Part shown: piece after piece, positions 1 to 8,808 of the stretch
Layout of the letters: each line of letters begins with the position of its first letter
Position numbering within the stretch: the stretch's first letter is position 1
Assembly: GCA_963556145.1 (NCBI GenBank)
Contig: OY744464.1
Span: forward strand, 3,720,001 to 3,784,000
Direction of reading: 5' to 3'
DNA: 64,000 nucleotides
Source of the DNA: Hygrocybe punicea
Lineage: Eukaryota; Basidiomycota; Agaricomycetes; Agaricales; Hygrophoraceae
Notes under the pieces: model-generated
Seen by the model: only the letters and a program-made list of their open reading frames with translations
What the model was told of the DNA's origin: nothing
Databases searched by the model: none
Translations under genes and position numbers: made by a program

Positions 1-683
1 AGGCAGCCGAGGAACTGCCGAACAAAGCTTGGAGGAGGTGGGGGGGTGCAAAGTGAAGGGACGCGCGATTGGGCAGCCCTGGCCAGAAGTTATCAGTCCA
101 AACAAGGTGCGGCATGCAGTGGGCAGTCGAAAGCGATGGGTGGAGACAACGGAAGCCGCCTGATGAACTGGGGAAGTAAATCACAACAAAATGACAGTCA
201 CCTCATTTGATGTAGTGCTGTTGCCATCGTTGCCACTGCTGCTGTTTGCTGTCGCCGTGGTCATTGGTCGTTGCTGCTGCTGTCCGGGCGGCTGTTGCCT
301 CGAGATAATTTGTGCTGTAATCAGAAATAAGTTGGTAGTAAAAAAAAAAAAAAGATTCAAGAAAAGACATAGCGGGAGTGGGCACGTTGCCGCTTCATTC
401 CTCGCCCCTCTGCTGGTCGCCGTTGGCCTTTGTTTTGGGTTGGCCTGTGTTGTCGCAAGCTGGTGTGGCTGTGGCTGTTGGCGTGGTATCACTGGTGTGC
501 TCTGCATGTTTGTGTGGTGAGATTGGTGACCTTGGTGGTTGTCCGCTATTAATTTCCTTTTTTGGACGGCTAACCGTGGTTTAGCCATTCCACAATGGTC
601 CGGTCCGGCTAACAACCCATATATGGGTTAGCCGTTGTTAGCCGTAGCCAAGCTGAGCCGGACCGAGCTGTGGCAACACTAAT
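1..683. mobile_element. Possible right end of a hAT-like DNA transposon, truncated by the window edge
   Basis: No gene is recognised here. The stretch has CTG/CAG-rich and poly-A low-complexity sequence. The hexamer GGCTAA or its complement TTAGCC occurs five times in about 76 bp (568-573, 581-586, 607-612, 628-633, 638-643), around a 16-bp palindrome AACCCATATATGGGTT at 614-629. The segment closes with GCTGTGGCAACACTA at about 668-682. Read on the minus strand this is TAGTGTTGCCACAGC, which resembles hAT terminal repeats. Clustered subterminal repeats next to such an end are typical of hAT transposase-binding regions. The other end is not in the window, so no target duplication can be checked. 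This call is an inference. Confidence 0.3.
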
Positions 684-818
684 CCAACACCCAGCAGATA
701 GTTCCACAATAGACAGTGTTGAAATGTTAGAAATTGTGTTATGGTAGATGAACCAAAAACCTTTGATCACAGGCTGAGGTCATGCCAATGCTGCCAGTGC
801 ATCTCTGACTCGGAGTCT

Positions 819-1163
819 CTATCCTCTCATGTTCTTACCCATTCTCTCTGCATGCTGTGAAACTAGGCTCTTGGTGTCTTTACTGCTGTCATATTGCTCT
901 CTTCCTCTGTTGTTCTTTCCTGTGATGAAGGCGATCTCAGCATAGGCCAAAAAAGTGATCTCTGGCACAACAGCAACATATGCTTCGCCTCCAAGGATCA
1001 GTAAATAAAGAAAATTTGGGTCCTTTGGCAATTCAAGCCTCAACACAGACGTGATCTCAGGCTGTTGTCTGTAAACTTGAAGACACTCAGGCACATCTTC
1101 ATGAAACTTGCCAACAACTAGACAAAATGAAATATGCCTGTTCTGTAGCTTCAAAGCAAGCAC
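819..1163 (-). CDS. Orphan reading frame, unknown; possibly a gene fragment
   Basis: An uninterrupted 114-residue minus-strand frame lies between two repeat elements. Its composition looks protein-like (mixed hydrophobic and charged residues, for example the segments KFHEDVPECLQVYRQQPEIT and LPKDPNFLYLLILGGEAYVA). I do not recognise a family. There is no clear intron, signal peptide or catalytic motif, and the surrounding DNA is repetitive. It may therefore be a remnant of a larger, perhaps repeated, gene or a chance frame. Treat it as a candidate only. Confidence 0.2.
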   Translation of the reverse strand: MLALKLQNRHISFCLVVGKFHEDVPECLQVYRQQPEITSVLRLELPKDPNFLYLLILGGEAYVAVVPEITFLAYAEIAFITGKNNRGREQYDSSKDTKSLVSQHAERMGKNMRG

Positions 1164-1279
1164 TCCTGCAAGTCGCTCATTGTGATTCTCGCCTCATGAC
1201 CCTTCAAAACCAGCTGGACCAAACAAAATTTTCACTCTGTGCTGCACAGAGTTCCGCCGAGGCCACAAAGAATCATTCA

Positions 1280-2071
1280 TAGGGATGACCACGGGTTTGG
1301 GTCAACCCGCGGTATTACCAAAACGGGTTGCGCGGGTACGGGTAGGGTGTTTGGTTTCATCACCCGTGACCATACCATGACCCATACCCGCGGTTTGGTG
1401 GTGTGTCACGGGTTCATCACACAACCACCACAACCACCTCGATGGCTACGACCAAGGGCGAGCAAGCGCGCAGCAACCAGACGACCGACCAGAACAGTCA
1501 AAGGAAGGAGCAGGGAAGCGGCCGGGGGGTGGTGCTCCCACTTCCCGGCCTAGGTAAGTCTCAATTTCTGATCAAGTAATGAACTGTAGCTAACTATGCT
1601 ATGACAACAACAACAACAGCATGGGGCAACAGCACGCAACGACAACGATGCATCGCCCTCTTGTCCACCTCGCGGACACGCAACAACAACAACACGTGCC
1701 CCTCTCATCCACCTCGCGGACACACAACAGCGACGACGGTGACGCGTCCCCCTCTTGTCCCCCTCTTGTCCACCTCGCAGACGCGCTACAACGCGTCCGA
1801 CGGCACATGCCCCCCTCGTTCCCCATGTTGATCACCTCATGGACAAGCACGTCGCGTCAATTGACGCCGGCGCTGCATCTGCGAGGTTGCAGAGCGGAAC
1901 GGGGGCTGTGGTGGATGGCGGGACGCGACGGTACACCACAGGTAAGGTGTACCGTCGTGACCCGTGGATGTTCAGGTGTGGTGCGGGTCAAAACCGCCCC
2001 GGGTAAGGTGTTCACGGGTACGGGTGCGGTGTCAGCTGAGCCGACCCATTCAAGACCCATGGTCATCCCTA
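1280..2071. mobile_element. Non-autonomous hAT-like element (792 bp) with TIRs and 8-bp target site duplication
   Basis: The left end reads TAGGGATGACCACGGGT (1280-1296). The right end, read on the minus strand from 2071, is TAGGGATGACCATGGGT, so there is a 17-bp terminal inverted repeat with one mismatch. The element is flanked by a perfect 8-bp direct duplication, ATCATTCA, at 1272-1279 and 2072-2079. An 8-bp duplication with TAGGG-type ends is diagnostic of the hAT superfamily. The interior has many copies of the motif CACGGGT/ACCCGTG near both ends (probable subterminal binding repeats) and a degenerate minisatellite. No transposase-like frame is visible, so mobility would depend on an autonomous relative elsewhere. 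Confidence 0.85.
1645..1800 (+). repeat. Degenerate minisatellite inside the hAT-like element
   Basis: Imperfect tandem copies of a unit containing CCTCTTGTCCACCTCGCGGAC recur at about 1652, 1703 and 1760. They are separated by CAA/CGA-rich spacers, and the last copy carries a short internal duplication of CCCCCTCTTGTC. The unit is about 50 bp. Frames through it encode low-complexity Arg/Thr/His-rich peptides and are not considered genes. Confidence 0.55.
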
Positions 2072-2182
2072 ATCATTCAAGGTCATTATATCAGTACAGC
2101 TTGAACATCGAAAAGTTAAACGGGCACAGCTTGCAAAAAAATCCCTGTCCAAAGAACTCTGTCACATCAAGTCCGAACTTGT

Positions 2183-3550
2183 CTGCAGGTTGCGCAAGGT
2201 CGCACAACCTCCGCAAATTGTAGCTTTAATTTCTGTTATATAACTACAGGCAGTTACATTGTAAAAATTACCCTACCAGTGCCGTCATGCTATTGAGCTT
2301 GACAGTCTGCTGTTGTACACTCCACTGCCAACATCTCAACCTCGAAAATACAAGCCCTTGTCAATTGACATGGCTGTCGTGTTTGTGAGGTAGATTGATG
2401 GGTGGTGGCCCCTCATCCAAGTCCAGGACAGTCTTGGTCGTTATGCATGTCGCTCTGGTCTTTTGTGATTACATTGGTGTTGTTGTCGTCGTGATGGAGA
2501 AACGATAAGTCCAAATTATGTAATTCAAAAATTTCTCCATCACGATATGCTACGTCCGACATTGCAGACAACTTCACCGTGGACCACAATCAAGGCAAGG
2601 ATGACGAAAATGCGTGAGGATGGCACAACAATGTGAACACCGGGGCCAGCACCAGCACTACCACTTCCAAAATCACTTTGTGAACATGCATTCCCGAGGC
2701 ATCAAGATGGCGACGGGAGGAGACGAGGATGAGGATAGACGGGTGGAAGATGGCACCCAGGTGCCCATTGCTACCCCACCACCCACCAATCTACCTCGCA
2801 AACACGACAGCCATGTCAATTGACAAGGGCTTGTATTTTCGAGGTTGATATGTTGGTGGTGGAGTGTACAACATATCAACATTGAAAATACAAGCCCTTG
2901 TCAATTGACATGGCTGTCGTGTTTGCGAGGTAGATTGGTGGGTGGTGGGGTAGCAATGGGCACCTGGGTGCCGTCTTCCACCCATCTATCCTCATCCTCG
3001 TCCCCTCCCATCACCATCTTGATGCCTCGGGAATGCAGGGCCATGTTCACGAAGTGATTTTGGAAGTGGTAGCGCTGGTGCTGGCCCCGGTGTTCACATT
3101 GTTGTGCCATCCTCACGCATTTTCGTCATCCTTGCCTTGATTGTGGTCCACGGTGAAGTTGTCCACGATGTCGGACGTAGCATATCGTGATGGAGAAATT
3201 TTTGAATTACATAATTTGGACTTATCGTTTCTCCATCACGACAACAACAACACCAATGTAATCACAAAAGACCAGAGCGACATGCATAACGACCAAGACT
3301 GTCCTGGACTTGGATGAGGGGCCACCACCCATCAATCTACCTCACAAACACGACAGCCATGTCAATTGACAAGGGCCTGTATTTTCGAGGTTGATATGTT
3401 GGTGGTGGAGTGTACAACAGCAGGCTGTCAAGCTCAATAGCACGACAGCACTGGTAGGGTAAATTTTACAATGTAACTGCCTGTAGTTATATAACAGAAA
3501 TTAAAGCTGGTACAAATTGCGGAGGTTGCGCGACCTTGCACAACCTGCAG
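2183..3550. mobile_element. Nested palindromic (foldback-type) element, about 680-bp arms
   Basis: The sequence from 2183 (starting CTGCAGGTTGCGC) is repeated in inverted orientation up to 3550 (ending GCACAACCTGCAG). The two arms of about 680 bp are nearly identical and meet at a loop of about 12 bp around 2857-2868. Each arm contains a further inverted pair of a ~100-bp module, giving four copies at about 2311-2408 (+), 2774-2870 (-), 2868-2949 (+) and 3319-3419 (-). Each arm also holds a 55-bp hairpin with 13-bp stems (2490-2544; 3186-3240). The outer ends carry a small self-complementary motif. No convincing target duplication was found, and identical frames in each arm are mirror images rather than evidence of coding. 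Confidence 0.8.
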
Positions 3551-3809
3551 AATAATAAATGTGTATGTGCAACGTCATAACTTTTTTCTCAGTTTCCGCA
3601 TGTTTATGAAAACAGCTGTAAAACACTTCTTTATTGCAGTAACTTTTGTAGTGCAGCATACAAACAGTATCTGGCCATTTTCCTGATATTTGTGTAGCTG
3701 AGAGTTGTTGCAAAATCATGAAAGCAATGAGGAGACATAAAACTACGAATTGCTTAGTCACGTATTAGTCAGGATCACACCACTCACGTGACAAGTTTTT
3801 TTTTTCCGA
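3551..3809. other. Upstream region of the PPR gene with a TCACGTGA palindrome
   Basis: No supported gene is seen. A perfect TCACGTGA palindrome lies at 3784-3791, 18 bp before the PPR start codon at 3810, followed by a T-tract. The motif is the classic Cbf1/bHLH-type site. Its function here is inferred from position only. Confidence 0.4.
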
Positions 3810-5903
3810 TTGCAGTATGTGCTCAGGCTGACAAGTCTCCCTCGATCTCCCAGGATTATGGCGAATATACCGCCGCGCCATATTGTAAAAAGGGTGGTTT
3901 TATTCAACAGTCCCCACAAACCTTTCGGACGACCCATTCATACTTCTCAGGCGGTACTACAGTCATCAGCCGTGACGTTTCCTCACACCCCAACACCTGT
4001 GGCGACCGAGGCAGAGCCCACGGATTTGGTTTGTGCACAGAAACTTGCGGAACTTTCAACTTGCTTGTCATGGACCGTCCCGAATCCGTCACGCGTCTGG
4101 ACGCATTACCTTGCTGCTGTCAACGTCATCGGATACCGAGGTATCCCGTTGCAAATCCACAGAGACGTCCTACGAAAATGCGCACCGTCGAGTGCGGAAC
4201 TTCGTGTCGCAGCTGCTTGCAATACAAGGGTGGGCATCAGACCGCGTGTCCCACATATCCATGAGGAGCGTTTCAAGACGGTCATCCGCAACATTCGCGC
4301 TGCAGGTTGTTCGCCCTCCTTAGACGACTACCACTTCATTTTGGAACACTTTGCTGCAACGGGGCATCACACTGGGATGATGCACGTATATCAAGAGTTG
4401 ACGCACAAAGGTTTGCGACCCAGGACAAAGACGTATGGTCTATGTCTGCAGGCCATAGCCCACCGCTTGACTTTACCTTGTTCAAACCTTCGCAGGCCTG
4501 CATTGATTTCAGAGGCTCGTAAGCAGTGCGCTGATCTCTTGAAGGACATGTGCGTCGGTAACATCCCGTTTACGTCGGTTAACCTTGACTTGGCTGTACG
4601 CATCTTGAAGGAGACGTTGGACGAGAAAGCGTATGATTTTCTTATGAAGATTGCATATGGTATCGACTTGGCGCATTCCGATCGCCCATTCATTGGTTTT
4701 TTCGACAAACCGGACCTCCGTTCTACCCTCGGCGAGGTTCTACCAGGGTTACCAACGCCCCAACCCTTCTCCACTGCCGCCCTTAACACCACCATCGACA
4801 TGCTGGGTCGGTTTGGAGGTGTATCGAAACTCGTGCAAACCTTCGAAGTCCTTACCCAACCGTTACCCTCCCAAGCCCACCAACTCTTGTCATCTTTCTT
4901 CTTTGACGACGATGACTACAGCCTGTTGGCATCAGATGTTCGGCTCCCTCATGCAAAGCCCAATACCACCACGTACAATACCCTCCTTAGATACGTCTCC
5001 AAGGCCGGGCACGCAGTTTTTGCTCGACATTATCTTCTCCAAGCTATCCAGTTGGAATGGCAGACGGACAGGACACTTCGCGGAGATCTCATGAGAAAGC
5101 CTCTTCACCAAGTGCTTTCCCCGCATTTTGCGATAAACAGAGGCACGCTTTTGTCCGTTTTCGGCGAGTGTAATAGGGATAAAAATACCCAATTGATGCG
5201 ATGGCTGTCGTCAAAGCTTCCAAAAATACTTCGAAGGAAGCGAACGAACTTTGCGTGGTATACTCGTTTTCGAGTGAACCTGCGAGTCACGCAACGGCAT
5301 GAAATACAGGGAGGAGATCCCACGCAAGTACTTTCAGATACCACCTCTGATGATCTTGCGCCATCGTCTTCGTCTCCCGAAACACCATTGAACGATAAAT
5401 CCCGTATGCAGATACCTTACTCCTCCGACCCTTCACTGTCGCGTTCCGATCATTCCACATGTATTTCTGGCAGAGTGCCGAAACCGACGCCAATCCCTGC
5501 CATAGAACTCGATCTAGATGCCCCACCAGCCCAATGTCCTCCCCTTACCCATTTTGACATCAACCTCCACCTCAAAATCCTTCAGCGAGATATAGCGGAG
5601 ATTGAATCATTTGCTACATATATCAAGGATACATTGGGTCGGACGACGCAACGTGTCAAAGAGCGGCTGGGTCGGCGGGTGTGGCAGGGTAAAAACATAT
5701 ATTTGCTTACCAATGGAGAAAGAAGCATAATATCCCGGTCGGCTTGGCGAGAGATGGTCCAGTTTAAACCGAGGTATGGATTCTCGGCGCCCGCTGAAGT
5801 GGACTCTTCGTTAGGGAGTCGGCGCGACAGACGTAGCGCTCAGTACGCACGGTCCGGTTGGATAGCTGGCCATCGCGGCTTCACGACTTTACGATTCTTG
5901 TGA
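3810..5903 (+). CDS. Pentatricopeptide repeat (PPR) protein, probably mitochondrial
   Basis: A single uninterrupted exon encodes 697 residues, which is unusual in this intron-rich window. PPR proteins are organellar RNA-binding factors for mRNA maturation, stability or translation. The N-terminus is basic and poor in acidic residues (Arg/Ser/Pro-rich, about 50 residues), fitting a mitochondrial presequence. PPR-like helix pairs are seen around residues 150-220 (AGCSPSLDDYHFILEHFAA; HKGLRPRTKTYGLCLQAIA) and again near 385-425 (NTTTYNTLLRYVSKAGHAVF). The middle is Ser/Pro-rich, and the C-terminus has a charged helical segment ending in a basic tail. Start choice: 3810 gives the longest presequence; the Met 16 codons downstream (MANIPPRH) is an alternative. 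The exact mitochondrial target cannot be named. Confidence 0.75.
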   Translation: MQYVLRLTSLPRSPRIMANIPPRHIVKRVVLFNSPHKPFGRPIHTSQAVLQSSAVTFPHTPTPVATEAEPTDLVCAQKLAELSTCLSWTVPNPSRVWTHYLAAVNVIGYRGIPLQIHRDVLRKCAPSSAELRVAAACNTRVGIRPRVPHIHEERFKTVIRNIRAAGCSPSLDDYHFILEHFAATGHHTGMMHVYQELTHKGLRPRTKTYGLCLQAIAHRLTLPCSNLRRPALISEARKQCADLLKDMCVGNIPFTSVNLDLAVRILKETLDEKAYDFLMKIAYGIDLAHSDRPFIGFFDKPDLRSTLGEVLPGLPTPQPFSTAALNTTIDMLGRFGGVSKLVQTFEVLTQPLPSQAHQLLSSFFFDDDDYSLLASDVRLPHAKPNTTTYNTLLRYVSKAGHAVFARHYLLQAIQLEWQTDRTLRGDLMRKPLHQVLSPHFAINRGTLLSVFGECNRDKNTQLMRWLSSKLPKILRRKRTNFAWYTRFRVNLRVTQRHEIQGGDPTQVLSDTTSDDLAPSSSSPETPLNDKSRMQIPYSSDPSLSRSDHSTCISGRVPKPTPIPAIELDLDAPPAQCPPLTHFDINLHLKILQRDIAEIESFATYIKDTLGRTTQRVKERLGRRVWQGKNIYLLTNGERSIISRSAWREMVQFKPRYGFSAPAEVDSSLGSRRDRRSAQYARSGWIAGHRGFTTLRFL

Positions 5904-6282
5904 CGAAGATGAGTTTGTCGGTTGGGTCAAAGAACAATGGCAGGAGCTGATGAATTTATCTATTTCACCATGTGAGTAGACCTGTTTTACTTCTATTGCC
6001 TGGCAACTCAAGGTGGCTCGGGATCAGTCATAGACAGGTGAGGTATCGGCTAATGGTAACAGTACAACAGTCCACAACTAACTGCGATCATCAGGGCATT
6101 GTGTTACAGGTACTGCAAGATTATCATAGCAATAGCAAATAGTCATTGTGTCATCAATGTATGCAAGGAACTTTTCTCTTGGCATCATGAGCCCACAACA
6201 CAAATCTGGTGAGTGAAAACCAGAGAGTTAGTGTTTCTGTGGCTCGATGTTTTGTAAATTGTGTGATATTTGCTGCTAATCT
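5904..6282. other. Intergenic, no feature recognised
   Basis: This is the 3' flank of the PPR gene. It is AT-rich with no sustained reading frame and no RNA gene that I can identify. Confidence 0.5.
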
Positions 6283-6436
6283 ATTTAATAGGGGGTTTCA
6301 CACATCCCAACTCGGCCTCAACTTGTAGGTACTTGACCAGAATTGCCTAAATGAGACTCCACAACTGGTCAAGTTGGGGCAAAGAAGTTGAGGCATGAGT
6401 TGGGGTCAAGTTGGGGCATGAAACCCCTTATTAAAT
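6283..6436. mobile_element. Short MITE-like element (about 154 bp) with terminal inverted repeats
   Basis: The left end is ATTTAATAGGGGGTTTCA from about 6283. The right end, read on the minus strand from 6436, is ATTTAATAAGGGGTTTCA, so the pair is almost perfectly inverted. Inside, the motif CAACT(T/C)GG with CCTCAAC recurs in inverted orientation (for example 6307-6326 against 6386-6416), so the transcript could fold into a long hairpin. It is too short to code. Whether the AT-rich outermost bases are TIR or a palindromic target duplication cannot be decided from one copy. Confidence 0.6.
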
Positions 6437-6618
6437 GCCAACTCTAGACAGTGGGATTCTAGATTATTACTCCAAATGATTTTGGAAACCTGTACTTGTA
6501 TATCTGAAGCAGGCACACATTGTATAATGGATCAAACAAGTCTACCAAACTTTCAATTGATTGTGGCTGTGGCTTTTTTCAGAGTTTACAAGTATCACGA
6601 GACCTGTTTAAGGACATC

Positions 6619-8523
6619 CTACAGCAACCTTCCATGCTCATTTGCCTGCTCTATGATCACTTTCTCCATGGCATCCAACCATGCTTCCACATCACCTCCC
6701 ATTGCCCCAACTGGACTCCAATTACACTCGTTCCGCCTATACGTTGTGTCCTCACTGTAATTATTTGGTTGTCCAACCGGGGTATTAGGCCTCGCTTTCG
6801 AAACGGACAGGTGGCCGAATCCAGTTTCCATACCAATATATCTCGCCAGTGCCAAAACGGGCAGGCGCCTGAGGGCGCGACCCGACAAGCCTTGTGTCTG
6901 TAGGTATTAATGGTACACAAATTTCATGACGCAATTCATCGGGGATCTAGGGAAACGACGAACCCTGCAATGAGTAGCCAAATCTAGTAACTTCAGCGCT
7001 AGGTGTTTTGACTTCATTAGAGGGACCGAACTGAGAGTGTCGGAGCTGTTGAGTCTCGAGGACAGCTCATACATATGCGCCTCCTTGAGGGTGGGAAAGT
7101 TCTAGGGGAAACTTATACAATGAGTCTTTAGAAAGGCACAAGCACTGTAGAGCGTACAACCGAAGCAACGATACCCTTGTCTGCAATCTCGCGCAAACAA
7201 GTCCGTAAAATCTCGTAGATTGCGTCTCGGGGTGGAAGGTCGATGTATTGGACGATGTCAGCCCGATCAACAAATGCACAATCTGAAAGGGTCAGATAAA
7301 TCCGAGGCCAGGATGTCGCTGGAATGTCTGACGCAACGCACCTATGGCTTTGGCAAGGTTGCTGGTCGATATGACAAGCACGTTTCTCCTGTGTCTCAAT
7401 TTATCCAGTTGGGTGAGAAGTGCATTGACGACCTCCGCAGAACCACTTGAATGAACGAATGCAAATGGGTAACGTAAGAGCTCACTCGTAAGCCGTCGGA
7501 CGGCTCAGTGCCAGCCATAGCCCCCGCTCTGGCAGCAGTCAGCGATTCAACTTCGTCTATTGTGGCGAAGGTTCGGTTGCTGCGTAACGTGAAAAGATAG
7601 GGTGCAGACCAATAAGCACTACAACGAATGTATCCTCTTCCTCTACCATTTCTGTAATGCTATTGAAGAGCCGCTGAACAAGTTTTCCCGATTCTGAGAA
7701 CCAGCGGGAGAATAAGGAATGCGAGTTGATCTCGAGTAGGCGGGAATGTGTGTATCTTGGAGGTTTAGAGTAAGAAATATTTGTGAGATCGGATGAACAA
7801 GACAGTACCGATGAGAGAGACGTATTGAGAGCTTATGTGCGAGAGCCCGACATAGAGACGTCTTGCCCGTCCCTGGAGGACCGTGTAGCAACACAACACG
7901 ATTCCATGATATCAAATTAACTAGGTCATGTTATGAAAACAATCTATCTTCGGCCAAATTATTCAGGAGATATCGTACTCACAGTCAATGCCGGCATCAC
8001 TGAACAAGAGAGTTGCGTGAATATAGTCGAGAAGTTTCAATTTGACATTGTCAGCATATATGAGGCTGTCCCACAAACCCTCCCAGGATCTATTCGGAAG
8101 TTCGCACACAGTCGCAGCCATTACTTCTTCGCCATCAGCATTGCTCCCTCCGGCATTCGAAAATTCTTCAAAAGAATCTGAATCCGATAGTTGATAAATG
8201 TGTAACTGAATAGACATTTCGTCCAGAGATAGGGATGAAGAAGGACAGGCCGATTCTGCTGCAACGATACGCTCTACGGACGATGATAGGTCGGGGTCAT
8301 CTTCCCATCCTTCCAGGGTGGAGGGAAGACTAATTCGATCAAATGAAGATGTGATGAAGGTGAGCACGAGATTCTTGATGGTGTCAAAGCGAGCTGTTGT
8401 TCGCGATGAGACGCGTACTTCGACTAGATATGAGGTGCTGATCAAAGCATTGAACGGTGTAATATGGTGGCAACTCGTGCGTACTGTGAACGGTCCATTT
8501 CTGGACTGGACTTGTGGCTTCAT
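6619..8523 (-). CDS. PCH2: Pachytene checkpoint AAA+ ATPase Pch2/TRIP13
   Basis: This multi-exon gene encodes the AAA+ remodeller that converts closed HORMA proteins (Mad2, Hop1) to the open form in the meiotic checkpoint and spindle checkpoint. Exon 1 (8523-7983) holds the N-terminal domain ending [20 protein letters not shown], a TRIP13 hallmark. The next exon starts at 7920 and carries Walker A ([18 protein letters not shown], residues about 190-205). Further exons give [17 protein letters not shown], Walker B ([15 protein letters not shown]), sensor 1 (VLVISTSNL) and [12 protein letters not shown]. The last exons give [19 protein letters not shown] and the C-terminal helix ending at 6619. 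Splice sites restore one continuous frame between these motifs. The gene diverges from the CLASP gene across 285 bp. I saw no missing catalytic residue. Confidence 0.93.
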
Positions 8524-8808
8524 ACGCGTTCTGGTTTTGAGAAGTGCCCATTGTCACGTCAGGCATCTGCACGCCGCCTGCCCCAGCTAAAGGTCGGGGT
8601 ATTTATTTACTGGAATACGATGCTCATGTAGTAAGTGGGTTGGTGAGCCCCTGGCAGCTGCAGTTGAAAAGACGTAAAAGTACCGTGGAAAAGAGGTGTA
8701 AATTGCGAGCACGTGCACAGTGGATTTGGCCGCAATTTATTATCATAATTGATATCGTTCCAGCAGCCTGAGATCGCTGGGCAGTTCCCACCTTCATCTT
8801 GTCTCACC
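8524..8808. promoter_or_regulatory. Shared divergent promoter region, PCH2 / CLASP
   Basis: The 285 bp between the two start codons must hold both promoters. No clear TATA box or strong factor site could be assigned. The frames across it are not supported as genes. Confidence 0.5.

Noticed and set aside
1601..2223. 200-residue frame through the hAT-like element
   Set aside because: Low-complexity minisatellite translation crossing the element end; not a transposase.
2614..3116. Pair of 69-71 residue frames in opposite orientation (MRMAQQCEHRGQ...)
   Set aside because: They are mirror copies produced by the palindrome. Identity between them reflects the inverted repeat and not coding selection.
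7933..8590. Plus-strand frames over the PCH2 N-terminal exon
   Set aside because: They are antisense to the well-supported PCH2 coding sequence and have no independent motif.
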